Origin: Salinactinospora qingdaonensis
GTDB taxonomy: Bacteria > Actinomycetota > Actinomycetes > Streptosporangiales > Streptosporangiaceae
Reading direction: 5' to 3'
NCBI RefSeq assembly: GCF_039539445.1
Contig: NZ_BAABDD010000014.1
Span: forward strand, 1 to 64,000
DNA: 64,000 bases
Below, in pieces: positions 19,797 to 27,527 of the stretch. The notes beneath the pieces were generated by a model. That model did not search any database. It had not been told where the DNA came from and was given only the letters and a program-made list of their open reading frames with translations. A program made the position numbers and the translations under genes. Each line of letters opens with the position of its first letter. Position 1 is the stretch's first letter.

Positions 19797-21059
19797 ATGC
19801 TGGTCAGTCCCGAGGCTTCCACCCCCGGCTACGCGGCCCGCGACGCAAGCCGGTGGGCGCCAGAACCGCCTAAAAGCCGCGCCCGAGGGCCCTTCGAACG
19901 CGACCGCGCCCGCGTGCTGCACAGCTTCGCGCTGCGCCGTCTCGCCGCCAAGACCCAAGTCGTCCAGCCGGGGATGAGCGACTTCCCACGCACCCGCCTC
20001 ACCCACTCCCTGGAATGCGCCCAGATCGGCCGCGAACTCGGCCAGGCGCTCGGATGCGACCCCGACCTCGTGGAAACCGCCTGCCTCGCCCACGACCTGG
20101 GGCACCCGCCTTTCGGCCACAACGGCGAGGTCGCCCTGGACGCCGCGGCGGCCAACTGTGGCGGGTTTGAAGGCAACGCCCAGAGCCTGCGGCTACTCAC
20201 CCGCCTGGAAGGCAAGGTCCGCACCCCCGAGGGGCGCAGCGCCGGCCTCAACCTCACCCGCGCCACCCTCGACGCCACCGTGAAATACCCGTGGCCCCGA
20301 GGCGAGGGACCCCAACCGCACAAGTTCAACTACTACCCCGACGACGCCGAAATCTTCGCCTGGCTGCGCGAAGACGCCCCTGCCACCGCCACCAGCTTCG
20401 AGAGCCAAGTCATGGACTGGGCCGACGACGTCGCTTATTCCGTGCACGACTTGGAGGACGGCATTTACGCCGGCCTGATCCGGTTGGCGGCGCTGCACAG
20501 CCCCACCGAACGCGCCGAGGTGTGCGCCCTGGCGGCGCGCACCGCCACCAAGAACGGCGAGACCGTCCCGGACGAGGCGGAACTGGCGCAGACCTTCACC
20601 GACCTCGTAGCCGAGCCGTTCTGGCCCCGCGACTTCGACGGCGACCTGGGCTCCCTCGCCGCGTTGAAGAACCTCACCAGCGAGCTGATCGGACGGTGGT
20701 GCCGCGCCGCCGAATCGGCCACCCGCGCCGCACACGGCCCCGGCCCACTGACCCGCTACAGCGCCACCCTCGTGGTGCCGCGGCGCTCGCTGCTGGAGTG
20801 CGCGCTGCTCAAAGCCGCAGCCGTGCACTATGTCATGCGACGCTGGGAAGCTCGGGAGTACCAAGCCCGCGAACGCGAGATCATCACCGAACTGGTGGCG
20901 GCGCTGTCGATGCGCGCCCCCGACGCGCTGGAACCCCCGTTTCGCACCGACTACCTACGCGCCGCCGACGACGCCGCGGCCCTGCGCGTCCTGGTCGACC
21001 AAGTCGCCTCGCTGACCGACACCTCAGCCATGGCCTGGCACCGCGCCTTGGTGGGCTGA
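19797..21059 (+). CDS. dgt: Deoxyguanosinetriphosphate triphosphohydrolase-like protein
   Basis: An HD-superfamily dNTP triphosphohydrolase that releases triphosphate from dNTPs. The 420-residue length is normal. It carries RTRLTHSLECAQIGRELG (first His), CLAHDLGHPPFGHNGE (HD pair) and MDWADDVAYSVHDLEDG (final Asp), the metal-binding set. The ATG at 19797 has GAGGAGGAG immediately before it. In other Actinobacteria dgt lies near dnaG; here an arabinose island and a CRISPR region separate the two. Confidence 0.93.
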   Translation: MLVSPEASTPGYAARDASRWAPEPPKSRARGPFERDRARVLHSFALRRLAAKTQVVQPGMSDFPRTRLTHSLECAQIGRELGQALGCDPDLVETACLAHDLGHPPFGHNGEVALDAAAANCGGFEGNAQSLRLLTRLEGKVRTPEGRSAGLNLTRATLDATVKYPWPRGEGPQPHKFNYYPDDAEIFAWLREDAPATATSFESQVMDWADDVAYSVHDLEDGIYAGLIRLAALHSPTERAEVCALAARTATKNGETVPDEAELAQTFTDLVAEPFWPRDFDGDLGSLAALKNLTSELIGRWCRAAESATRAAHGPGPLTRYSATLVVPRRSLLECALLKAAAVHYVMRRWEAREYQAREREIITELVAALSMRAPDALEPPFRTDYLRAADDAAALRVLVDQVASLTDTSAMAWHRALVG

Positions 21060-21473
21060 GCCTTGATGGGCCGATCGGCGGGCTGGGTGCGGCCGATACC
21101 CCAACCAGCCTGTTCCCCGCGGTCTTCTCCTGTCCGTCCCCTTGGAGATTCTCGGTCTCCTCGGCCCCCGCGCAGGGGGAGGAGCCGCGTGGGGGCCGGC
21201 ATCCTGCGTAGAGGGAGGGCTCGCTTTTACCGTTCAGCGGGGCCTGTCGGTCAGTTCTCGGTGCCTCCGTGCGGGGCGGGATGCGGGGGTGGGGATCGGT
21301 GCTGCTCGCTCAGGGAAGAGGACAGCGACGAAGGCAGCGAGGGGAGTGGTGGGTGGAGGGGGTGTTGGGCCGGTTCCGGGGCGTGGGTGGTGGGGCTGTG
21401 GCGGAGAGCGGCGAGGACCGGTTGGGGTGGGGGAGGTGATGGTTGAGTGGCCGGTCTTGGGGGGTGGAGTAGC

Positions 21474-21557
21474 GCAGGCAGCGAGGGCGGCCGGTGGGTA
21501 AGGGTGGTCGGGTGTCGGTGCCGCTGGTTGGGGTGGGGTGGACGACGGAGAGCAGCA
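21474..21557 (+). repeat. 84-bp inverted duplication, left arm
   Basis: This G-rich segment is the reverse complement of 22239-22322 with only about four differences over 84 bp. The two arms are 681 bp apart and face each other. Neither arm nor the interior encodes a recognisable transposase. Confidence 0.8.
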
Positions 21558-21736
21558 GGCCGGCGGTAGGAGGGTGGCGGATGTCGGTTCTGCGGCCCGG
21601 GGCGCCGGCGGTGACGGGAGGCAGCGAAGGCCAGTGGGCGGAGGTGGTGCAGGATCGCTTCCGGGGAGTGGGTGGTGGGGAAGGTGACAGTAGAACGTTG
21701 GGTTTGTCTCGCTTGGTGAGACGGTGGAGGTGCACC

Positions 21737-21775
21737 CTGCGCTCAGTGTTGGGGGTAGCGCAACACTGAGCGCAG
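21737..21775. repeat. Perfect 15-bp hairpin
   Basis: CTGCGCTCAGTGTTG (21737-21751) and its exact complement (21761-21775) surround a 9-nt loop. It lies at the border between the G-rich and AT-rich zones, with no gene to terminate nearby. It could be a transposon end, a structured RNA or an operator. Confidence 0.6.
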
Positions 21776-21966
21776 TTGGTAGTGAGATCCGCCCTTACAA
21801 AAGCGACAAACCATCCATATCGCGCAGCGACGGCAGCGCAAGTGTCCAAAATGCGAGATATTCGTTTAAGAATAAACGTTCTCCCTTGATAGAAAAGCGA
21901 CATAAAGGGGTAAACCGGACGCGAAAAGGTCGATGGTTGCGTCTAGCGTTGCCGCGACCATGACAA

Positions 21967-22018
21967 GGGGTGCCCACTCGGCAATTCTCGTGCCCCCGGA
22001 TCGCCGAGCGGGCACCCC
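21967..22018. repeat. Long hairpin, 15 of 16 paired
   Basis: GGGGTGCCCACTCGGC (21967-21982) pairs with GCCGAGCGGGCACCCC (22003-22018) except one position, with a 20-nt loop. With 21737-21775 it brackets the AT-rich centre of the 84-bp inverted duplication. Confidence 0.6.
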
Positions 22019-22238
22019 TCGCGGCGATCATGCCGCGCTGGCCAGTCCTTCCGCTCATCCCCACCACTCTCCTCTGACCCAAGGCCGCTTCCCTGTGCCC
22101 CCGGTCCTGGCGGCAGGCCCCTACTTCGGCGCCGCCCCTCACCGATCGCCCTCACCGCCCCCCGTTACCAGCGGTAACCCGAATCCGCAGTACCAACCCG
22201 ACCTCTTCCCCTCATTCCCCCTCACCACCACCGGCCTT

Positions 22239-22322
22239 TGCTGCTCTCCGCCGTCCACCCCACCCCAACCAGCGGCACCGACACCCGACCACCCTTACCC
22301 ACCGGCCGCCGTCGCTGCCTAC
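22239..22322 (-). repeat. 84-bp inverted duplication, right arm
   Basis: Reverse-complement partner of 21474-21557; see that entry. Similarity fades gradually outside the 84 bp, with short G-rich blocks still recognisable beyond the outer edge. Confidence 0.8.
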
Positions 22323-22527
22323 GTTGCCGCCAGTCACTCCAGCGCACCGGAGCCGCCCCAGCGTCGCCCCCCACCCACTGCCCGTCTTCGCTGTCTTTCG
22401 TTACTGCTAGCAACATAAAAGTCACAACACCGGCATCAGGCCACCTTCACCCATGATCGCCACCGCCGGCCCCCACCCGGTGTTCGCCTGCATCGTTCCA
22501 GGTCACCTTAGCTACTGTGCCCCCTTA

Positions 22528-22559
22528 GGCTGCTGAGATCGCGAAGCGATCGAGGCACG
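22528..22559 (+). repeat. Dispersed palindromic element, copy 2
   Basis: A 32-bp unit identical to 23039-23070 and to the reverse complement of 22799-22830. The core GATCGCGAAGCGATC is a hairpin with 6-bp arms. It lies 45 bp to the left of the decayed CRISPR remnant. Confidence 0.8.
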
Positions 22560-22603
22560 ATCGGCAAGAAGCACCACACGACACCCTCAACACCAACCCA
22601 CAC

Positions 22604-22692
22604 CCAGCCGCAAACCTCCGCCGGGGAGTACCTCCACGGACCGTGGCCCAGCGAGGTTGAGTTGGGGCCATCCCCGCACGCGCGGGGGTACG
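22604..22692 (-). CRISPR. Decayed CRISPR remnant, two repeats and one spacer
   Basis: 22665-22692 closely resembles the array repeat (CCATCCCCGCACGCGCGGGG intact, edges altered). 22604-22631 keeps only the end (CCGGGGAGTAC). The two ends are exactly 61 bp apart, the period of the main array 470 bp away. This looks like an old array fragment split from the main one by repeat-rich DNA. Strand is assigned as for the main array. Confidence 0.65.
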
Positions 22693-22798
22693 AAGATCTG
22701 GAAGCGCGGCTTTTGCGCGAGGAGGGAGTCTCCCTGCGCGTGTGGCGGCTGCGGCGTGGTTTCGGGTTGAGGCGGTCGGGGCGGGTTTCCCCGTCGCT

Positions 22799-22830
22799 CG
22801 TGCCTCGATCGCTTCGCGATCTCAGCAGCC
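22799..22830 (-). repeat. Dispersed palindromic element, copy 3
   Basis: Exact reverse complement of copies 2 and 4 over 32 bp. With copy 2 it forms an inverted pair around the CRISPR remnant. Confidence 0.8.
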
Positions 22831-23038
22831 CAGGGTGGGCTGTGCCTAGGGTGGGTGCCTCAGTTTGCCGGCCGCCCCGGAGAGGCCCTCTATCACGGGG
22901 GCTGTGTCTTGGGGCGCAGCCTGGTGCCCTTCCCGGAGAGGACACCACCGGTTGTTGTGTCCTGGACTGTAGCGACGTTCCTTGACCTCGGCGGCCGCCG
23001 GCACCACTTCACCTCACCTCGGCAACCGCGCCCTCTCC

Positions 23039-23070
23039 GGCTGCTGAGATCGCGAAGCGATCGAGGCACG
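23039..23070 (+). repeat. Dispersed palindromic element, copy 4
   Basis: Identical 32-bp unit to copy 2, located 33 bp left of the degenerate terminal repeat of the CRISPR array. This echoes the arrangement of copy 2 and the remnant. Confidence 0.8.
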
Positions 23071-23103
23071 AGCGGACGACGCCACCCTCCCAACCCCACC
23101 AGC

Positions 23104-23436
23104 CCCCGCCAACGCGGGGAGTGGGGAGCACGCGCATGACCATAGGTGCGGTAGTGAAAGGTCGAGACCATCCCCGCACGCGCGGGGAGCACGCCCTCCC
23201 ATCCTCGCCCCGGCTATGCCCGGGGGGACCATCCCCGCACGCGCGGGGAGCACAACGCGAACGCGATCCGGCCCCCGGGATCAGAGGGACCATCCCCGCA
23301 CGCGCGGGGAGCACTTAGGCTCTGACAGATGGATTTCCTGAAGAACGGGACCATCCCCGCACGCGCGGGGAGCACGCACGCATCGAGGGCGACAGCCCCC
23401 GTGGATTGGGACCATCCCCGCACGCGCGGGGAGCAC
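23104..23436 (-). CRISPR. Type I-E-like CRISPR array, six repeats, no adjacent cas genes
   Basis: Five near-identical 29-bp repeats start at 23164, 23225, 23286, 23347 and 23408, each with the stem CCCCGC...GCGGGG and ending GGGGAGCAC, with exactly 61-bp period and 32-bp spacers. Only the first of these differs (one base, GAGACC for GGGACC). A degenerate sixth repeat ends at 23131, also in phase. Read on the minus strand the repeat begins GTGCTCCCCGC, the usual actinobacterial type I-E form. Transcription is therefore probably leftward, with the leader at about 23437-23560 and the degenerate repeat at the distal end, as expected. Five spacers of unknown target. Confidence 0.93.
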
Positions 23437-23560
23437 CCTCGTTGACCTGCGACGCTATCAGTGGTGGGTGGCTGTTTTGACCACTTGTTGAGAATCGGGC
23501 GAATGCCGCATAGGTCGCAAAGTGTGCAGGGGTGTTGATCGGTGGCGCATGGGGGCAGTC
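23437..23560 (-). promoter_or_regulatory. Probable CRISPR leader
   Basis: Sequence next to the intact end of the array. It is somewhat richer in A+T than its surroundings and contains the inverted pair AGTGGT and ACCACT (within 23460-23490). Leader assignment follows from repeat orientation and the degenerate repeat at the opposite end; no promoter hexamers are clear. Confidence 0.4.
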
Positions 23561-23977
23561 TAGTCGCGGCTCTGGGGGCCGGTTGGGAGTTTGCGGGGGA
23601 GGGCAACCGTTGTCTTCCCGTTCGGTGATTCAGCCGGGGGACGGGCGGTGGTCAGGTGGCTGTAGGCGGTGTGGCGGTTGACGTCCAAGGTGGTGATGGC
23701 TGCGGGGTGGGTGCCAGGGCGAGACGGCACGAAGGGTTCATTCTCCGGACGTAGGCGTTGGCCTCTCGCTTCATCCGTATCGGCCCGTTCGCTCTGTCCG
23801 CCTTGGCCTTTCACGCCCTCCGTGTCCGCCCCTGGTCCCGCTCGGCCTCGTCTCTCCGTCCTCCTGCTCACTCCGCTCTCCTGCTCGCAGGGGGCTTTCC
23901 GGGCCGGTCGCGGCGGTTGTGTGGGCGCTGCTGTGACCTGGCGCATAACGAGTGGGAAAACGAGGGGAGCTACCCCC

Positions 23978-24005
23978 TTGACGCCGTGAATGTTAGCGCT
24001 AACAA
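23978..24005 (+). promoter_or_regulatory. lacI-family gene promoter with operator in the spacer
   Basis: TTGACG (23978-23983) and TAACAA (24000-24005) are spaced 16 bp. The perfect palindrome TGTTAGCGCTAACA (23991-24004) fills the spacer and overlaps the -10, so the regulator should repress itself. Confidence 0.6.
23991..24004. promoter_or_regulatory. LacI-family operator O1
   Basis: TGTTAGCGCTAACA is a perfect 14-bp palindrome with the central CG typical of LacI-family sites. An identical copy lies at 25130-25143 at the start of araB. Confidence 0.8.
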
Positions 24006-24060
24006 TGTTTCTCGCGTCACGTACCCATTAATCGGACGTTTCACGAGGTGTCGAACGACC

Positions 24061-25095
24061 ATGCCGTCTTCCTCTAGGCGTGAACCGGTCATGGCAGATG
24101 TTGCCAGGCTCGCTGGCGTCAGCCATCAGACCGTCTCGCGCGTGCTCAACGGTCACCCCAATGTTAGGGCGGAGACCCAGACGCGCGTGCGTAACGCCAT
24201 CGAGGAGTTGGGCTACCACCGCAACCTCTCGGCGCGTGCCCTGGTTACCCGCAAGACCCGCATCCTGGGCGTCGTGGCCTTCGACACCACGCTCTACGGT
24301 CCGGCGAGCACGCTGCTCGGCATCGAGCAGGCCGCCCGTGAGGCCGGCTACTTCGTCAGTATCGTCAGCCTGCGGACGATCACCCGCCAGACGGTCTCGG
24401 AGGCGCTCAACCATCTCGCCGAACAGTCGGTTGACGGTGTCATCGTCATCGCCCCTCAACGCAGCGCGGTCGAAGCGCTGGCCGACCTGCCCGCTCAGCG
24501 TCCGCTCGTGGCTGTCGAGGGCGGTCGCGCCAACGGTACCCCGGTGGTGTGCGTTGACCAGGTGGGCGGTGCCTACGCGGCCACGCGCCACCTGCTGGAC
24601 TGCGGTTACCACACGGTCCACCACGTGGCCGGCCCCCTCGACTGGTTGGAGGCCGAAGGCCGCGTCACCGGGTGGCGTCAGGCGTTGACTGAGGCCGATT
24701 GCCCCATTCCCGAGCCCTACTACGGCGATTGGAGTCCCCGGTCGGGCTTTGAGATCGGATTGCGGCTGGCCGCCGATTCGAGTCATGGGGTCTCGGCGGT
24801 CTTCGTCGCCAACGACCAGATGGCGTTGGGGGTGCTGCGGGCGCTGGCCGAGTCGGGGCTGCGCGTGCCCGAGGACGTCAGCGTGGTCGGCTTCGATGAC
24901 GTCCCCGAGGCCGAGTTCTTCACGCCGCCGCTGACGACCGTGCGTCAGGACTTTACCGAAGTGGGGGAGCGGGCGATCCAGATGCTGCTCGACCTGCTGG
25001 CCGGCAACGAGACTTCCCGTCGGGACGGGGGCGCCGCGCGCGAGGTGGTGCCCGCCCGGCTCGTCCAACGCATGAGTACGGTCTCCCACCCATGA
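24061..25095 (+). CDS. LacI-family regulator of arabinose utilisation
   Basis: A 344-residue repressor. The N-terminal helix-turn-helix reads MADVARLAGVSHQTVSRVLNGHPNVRAETQTRVRNAIEELGYHRNLSARALVT, followed by a periplasmic-binding-like effector domain (ILGVVAFDT...; VSAVFVANDQMALGVLRALAESG; VPEDVSVVGFDDVPEAEFFTPPLTTVRQDF). It is followed immediately by araB-araD-araA, and the same operator lies before it and at the araB start, so arabinose or a derivative is the probable inducer. The ATG at 24061 is chosen; the frame extends upstream over the promoter, which cannot be coding. The stop TGA overlaps an ATG (25092) in the araB frame. Confidence 0.93.
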   Translation: MPSSSRREPVMADVARLAGVSHQTVSRVLNGHPNVRAETQTRVRNAIEELGYHRNLSARALVTRKTRILGVVAFDTTLYGPASTLLGIEQAAREAGYFVSIVSLRTITRQTVSEALNHLAEQSVDGVIVIAPQRSAVEALADLPAQRPLVAVEGGRANGTPVVCVDQVGGAYAATRHLLDCGYHTVHHVAGPLDWLEAEGRVTGWRQALTEADCPIPEPYYGDWSPRSGFEIGLRLAADSSHGVSAVFVANDQMALGVLRALAESGLRVPEDVSVVGFDDVPEAEFFTPPLTTVRQDFTEVGERAIQMLLDLLAGNETSRRDGGAAREVVPARLVQRMSTVSHP

Positions 25096-25118
25096 TCTCC
25101 GCTGCGCGAGGAGCCCCC

Positions 25119-26801
25119 TTGAACACAAATGTTAGCGCTAACAGCGAATCGTCCGTAGTGATCGGAATCGACTTCGGAACGCTTTCGGGACGCGCCGTCG
25201 TCGTGCGGGTCAGCGACGGCGCGGAGTTGGCCAGTGCGGTCCACGACTACGAGCACGGGGTCATCTCCGAGACACTGCCGGGGTCCTCCCGCCAGCTTCC
25301 CCCCGAAACGGCGCTCCAGGTGCCCGAGGACTACCGCGCCGTGCTGCGCCGGGCGGTACCCAAAGCGCTGGCCGACAGTGGTGCCACTCCCGAACAGGTT
25401 GTGGGCATCGCCACCGACTTCACCGCCTGCACGGTTCTGCCCACCACCGTAGACGGCATCCCGCTGTGCGAGCTCCCCGACCTCCTCGACCGTCCGCACG
25501 CCTACCCCAAGCTGTGGAAGCACCACGCCGCCCAGCCCGAGGCCGACGACATCAACGCCCTGGCGAGTCAGCGCGGCGAGTTCTGGCTGCCCCGCTACGG
25601 CGGCAAGATCTCCTCGGAGTGGGAGTTCGCCAAGGCGTTGCAGGTGCTTCGGGAGGACCCGGAGGTCTACGAGCGCACCGACCGCTGGATCGAGGCCGCC
25701 GACTGGATCGTGTGGCAGATGTGCGGCCGGGAGACCCGCAACGTCTGCACCGCCGGCTACAAGGGCATCCACCAGGACGGGGTCTGGCCCGACCATGACT
25801 ACCTCGCCGCTCTCGACCCCCGCTTCACCGACTTCGTCGACACCAAACTCGCCCACCCGCTGTCGCAGTTGGGTGGCCGCGCCGGCGGTCTCACCGCCCA
25901 AGCCGCGGCCTGGACCGGCCTGCCCGAGGGCATCGCCGTGGCCGTGGGCAACGTCGACGCCCACGTGACGGCCGCGGCGGCCTGCGCCACCGGCCCGGGC
26001 CAGATGCTGGCCGTCATGGGCACCAGCACCTGCCATGTCATGAACGCCGAGACCCTGGCCGAAGTGCCGGGCATGTGCGGGGTGGTGCGCGACGGGATCG
26101 TGCCGGGGCTGTGGGGCTACGAGGCCGGACAAAGCGGCGTGGGCGACATTTTCGGCTGGTTCGTCGACACGGGCCTACCCGAGGAGTACGCCCGTGAAGC
26201 GGCCCAACGCGGCCTCTCCGCCCACGAACTGCTCTCTGAGAAGGCCGTGAGCCAGCCGGTCGGCGGGCACGGGCTGGTGGCCCTGGATTGGCACAGCGGC
26301 AACCGGTCGGTGCTGGTCGACCACGACCTCTCCGGGGTGATCGCCGGCCTCACCCTGGCCACCCGCCCCGAGGAGATCTATCGGGCGCTGGTGGAGGCCA
26401 CCGCCTACGGTACCCGCACCATCGTCGACGCCTTCGACTCTTCGGGGGTGCCGGTGCGCGACTTCGTCGTCGCCGGTGGCCTGGTGCGCAACCCCTTCGT
26501 GATGCAGGTCTACGCCGATGTGCTGCGGCGTCCGCTGCACGCCATCGGCTCCGACCAGGGGCCCGCTCTTGGTTCGGCGATCCACGCCGCTGTGGCCGCC
26601 GGCGCCTATCCCGACATCCACGCGGCTTCGGCGGCCATGGGCAAGGTCGAACGCGACGTGTTCCGTCCCGACCATGCCCGCGCCGACGCCTACGACGATT
26701 TGTACGCCGTCTACACCGATCTACACGACCACTTCGGCCGCGGCGGTAGCGACGCACTGCATCGCCTGCGCCGGATTCGCAACCGCACCCACACCCAGTG
26801 A
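25119..26801 (+). CDS. araB: Ribulokinase
   Basis: Phosphorylates L-ribulose to L-ribulose 5-phosphate. An FGGY-family kinase of about 560 residues: N-terminal phosphate-binding VVIGIDFGTLSGRAVVV, VGIATDFTACTVLP, then the nucleotide domain with MLAVMGTSTCHVM and VAGGLVRNPFVMQVYADVLRRPL. GAGGAG at 25108-25113 gives ideal spacing for the TTG at 25119; an ATG at 25092, overlapping the lacI stop, has no site. With the TTG start, operator O2 lies inside codons 4-9. First gene of araB-araD-araA. Confidence 0.93.
   Translation: MNTNVSANSESSVVIGIDFGTLSGRAVVVRVSDGAELASAVHDYEHGVISETLPGSSRQLPPETALQVPEDYRAVLRRAVPKALADSGATPEQVVGIATDFTACTVLPTTVDGIPLCELPDLLDRPHAYPKLWKHHAAQPEADDINALASQRGEFWLPRYGGKISSEWEFAKALQVLREDPEVYERTDRWIEAADWIVWQMCGRETRNVCTAGYKGIHQDGVWPDHDYLAALDPRFTDFVDTKLAHPLSQLGGRAGGLTAQAAAWTGLPEGIAVAVGNVDAHVTAAAACATGPGQMLAVMGTSTCHVMNAETLAEVPGMCGVVRDGIVPGLWGYEAGQSGVGDIFGWFVDTGLPEEYAREAAQRGLSAHELLSEKAVSQPVGGHGLVALDWHSGNRSVLVDHDLSGVIAGLTLATRPEEIYRALVEATAYGTRTIVDAFDSSGVPVRDFVVAGGLVRNPFVMQVYADVLRRPLHAIGSDQGPALGSAIHAAVAAGAYPDIHAASAAMGKVERDVFRPDHARADAYDDLYAVYTDLHDHFGRGGSDALHRLRRIRNRTHTQ
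25130..25143. promoter_or_regulatory. LacI-family operator O2 at the 5' end of araB
   Basis: Exact copy of TGTTAGCGCTAACA, with the same flanking AA and a CCCCCTTGA block upstream in both places. It falls just inside araB, so bound repressor could act as a transcription roadblock or overlap a second promoter. Confidence 0.8.
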
Positions 26802-26816
26802 CCAGCGAAGGGACAG

Positions 26817-27527
26817 ATGACTGTGCTGCCTGACAGCGTCGACCAGGTGCGCCGCGACGTCTGCGATCTCCATGCCGAGCTACTGCGCTGGGGACTGGTG
26901 ACGTGGACCAGCGGCAACATCTCCGCCCGCGTTCCCGATGCCGATCTGCTCGTCATCAAACCCAGCGGCCTGCTCTACGACGAGCTGACGCCGGAGTCGA
27001 TGGTGGTGACCGATCTCGACGGCACCGTGGTCGACGGCGAGTACTCCCCATCCAGTGACACCGCCGCCCACGCCTATGTCTACCGAGCCATGCCCGACGT
27101 GGGGGGAGTGGTCCACACCCACAGCCCCTACGCCACCGCCTGGGCCGCGCGCGGCGAGCCCATCCCGTGCGCCATCACCGCCATGGCCGACGAGTTCGGT
27201 GCGGATATCCCCGTGGGCCCTTTTGCGCTCATCGGTGGCGACGACATCGGCAAGGGCATCGTCAACACGCTCACCGGTCACCGCTCGCCCGCGGTGCTCA
27301 TGCGCAACCACGGCGTCTTCACGATAGGAAAGAACGCCAAGGCCGCGGTCAAGGCCGCGGTGATGTGTGAGGACGTGGCCCGCACGGTCCATCTGGCGCG
27401 CGTTCACGGTCCAGTGGGTGCCCTCGCCGCCGAGCACATCGACGCTCTCTACGAGCGGTACCAAAACGTCTACGGCCAGCGCGGTGCGAGTCAACCCCAG
27501 CAACAAGAAGAAGGTGCGCAGTCTTGA
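26817..27527 (+). CDS. araD: L-ribulose-5-phosphate 4-epimerase
   Basis: Converts L-ribulose 5-phosphate to D-xylulose 5-phosphate, linking arabinose to the pentose phosphate pathway. A 236-residue class II aldolase-type protein: LVTWTSGNISARVPDADLLVIKPSG, YSPSSDTAAHAYVYRAMPDVGGVVHTHSPYATAWAARG (zinc His pair HTH) and LMRNHGVFTIGKNAKAAVKAAVMCEDVARTV (third His). ATG with GAAGGGA upstream, 15 bp after araB; its TGA overlaps the TTG of araA. Confidence 0.94.
   Translation: MTVLPDSVDQVRRDVCDLHAELLRWGLVTWTSGNISARVPDADLLVIKPSGLLYDELTPESMVVTDLDGTVVDGEYSPSSDTAAHAYVYRAMPDVGGVVHTHSPYATAWAARGEPIPCAITAMADEFGADIPVGPFALIGGDDIGKGIVNTLTGHRSPAVLMRNHGVFTIGKNAKAAVKAAVMCEDVARTVHLARVHGPVGALAAEHIDALYERYQNVYGQRGASQPQQQEEGAQS

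Larger units (their letters stand above)
21060..24060. other. Three-kilobase region without convincing genes
   Basis: Reading frames here lack family motifs and consist of low-complexity Arg/Pro/Gly sequence. The stretch contains a G-rich plus strand (about 21230-21760), an AT-rich centre (about 21780-21960), a C-rich plus strand (about 22040-22430), an 84-bp inverted duplication, strong hairpins, three dispersed palindromic elements, a CRISPR remnant, a CRISPR array and, at the right, a C/T-rich segment leading to the lacI promoter. It behaves as a sink for repeats. Confidence 0.7.

Noticed and set aside
21310..21903. Minus-strand frame of 197 codons in the repeat region
   Set aside because: Low-complexity Pro/Thr/Arg sequence that duplicates with the 84-bp inverted repeat, showing it follows DNA repeats, not protein selection.
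23560..23946. Minus-strand frame between the CRISPR array and lacI
   Set aside because: No motif, no ribosome binding site, composition of non-coding high-GC DNA.
23437..24060. Search for cas genes or a small Cas2-like gene beside the array
   Set aside because: Neither strand contains a frame with Cas motifs from 21 kb to 24 kb.
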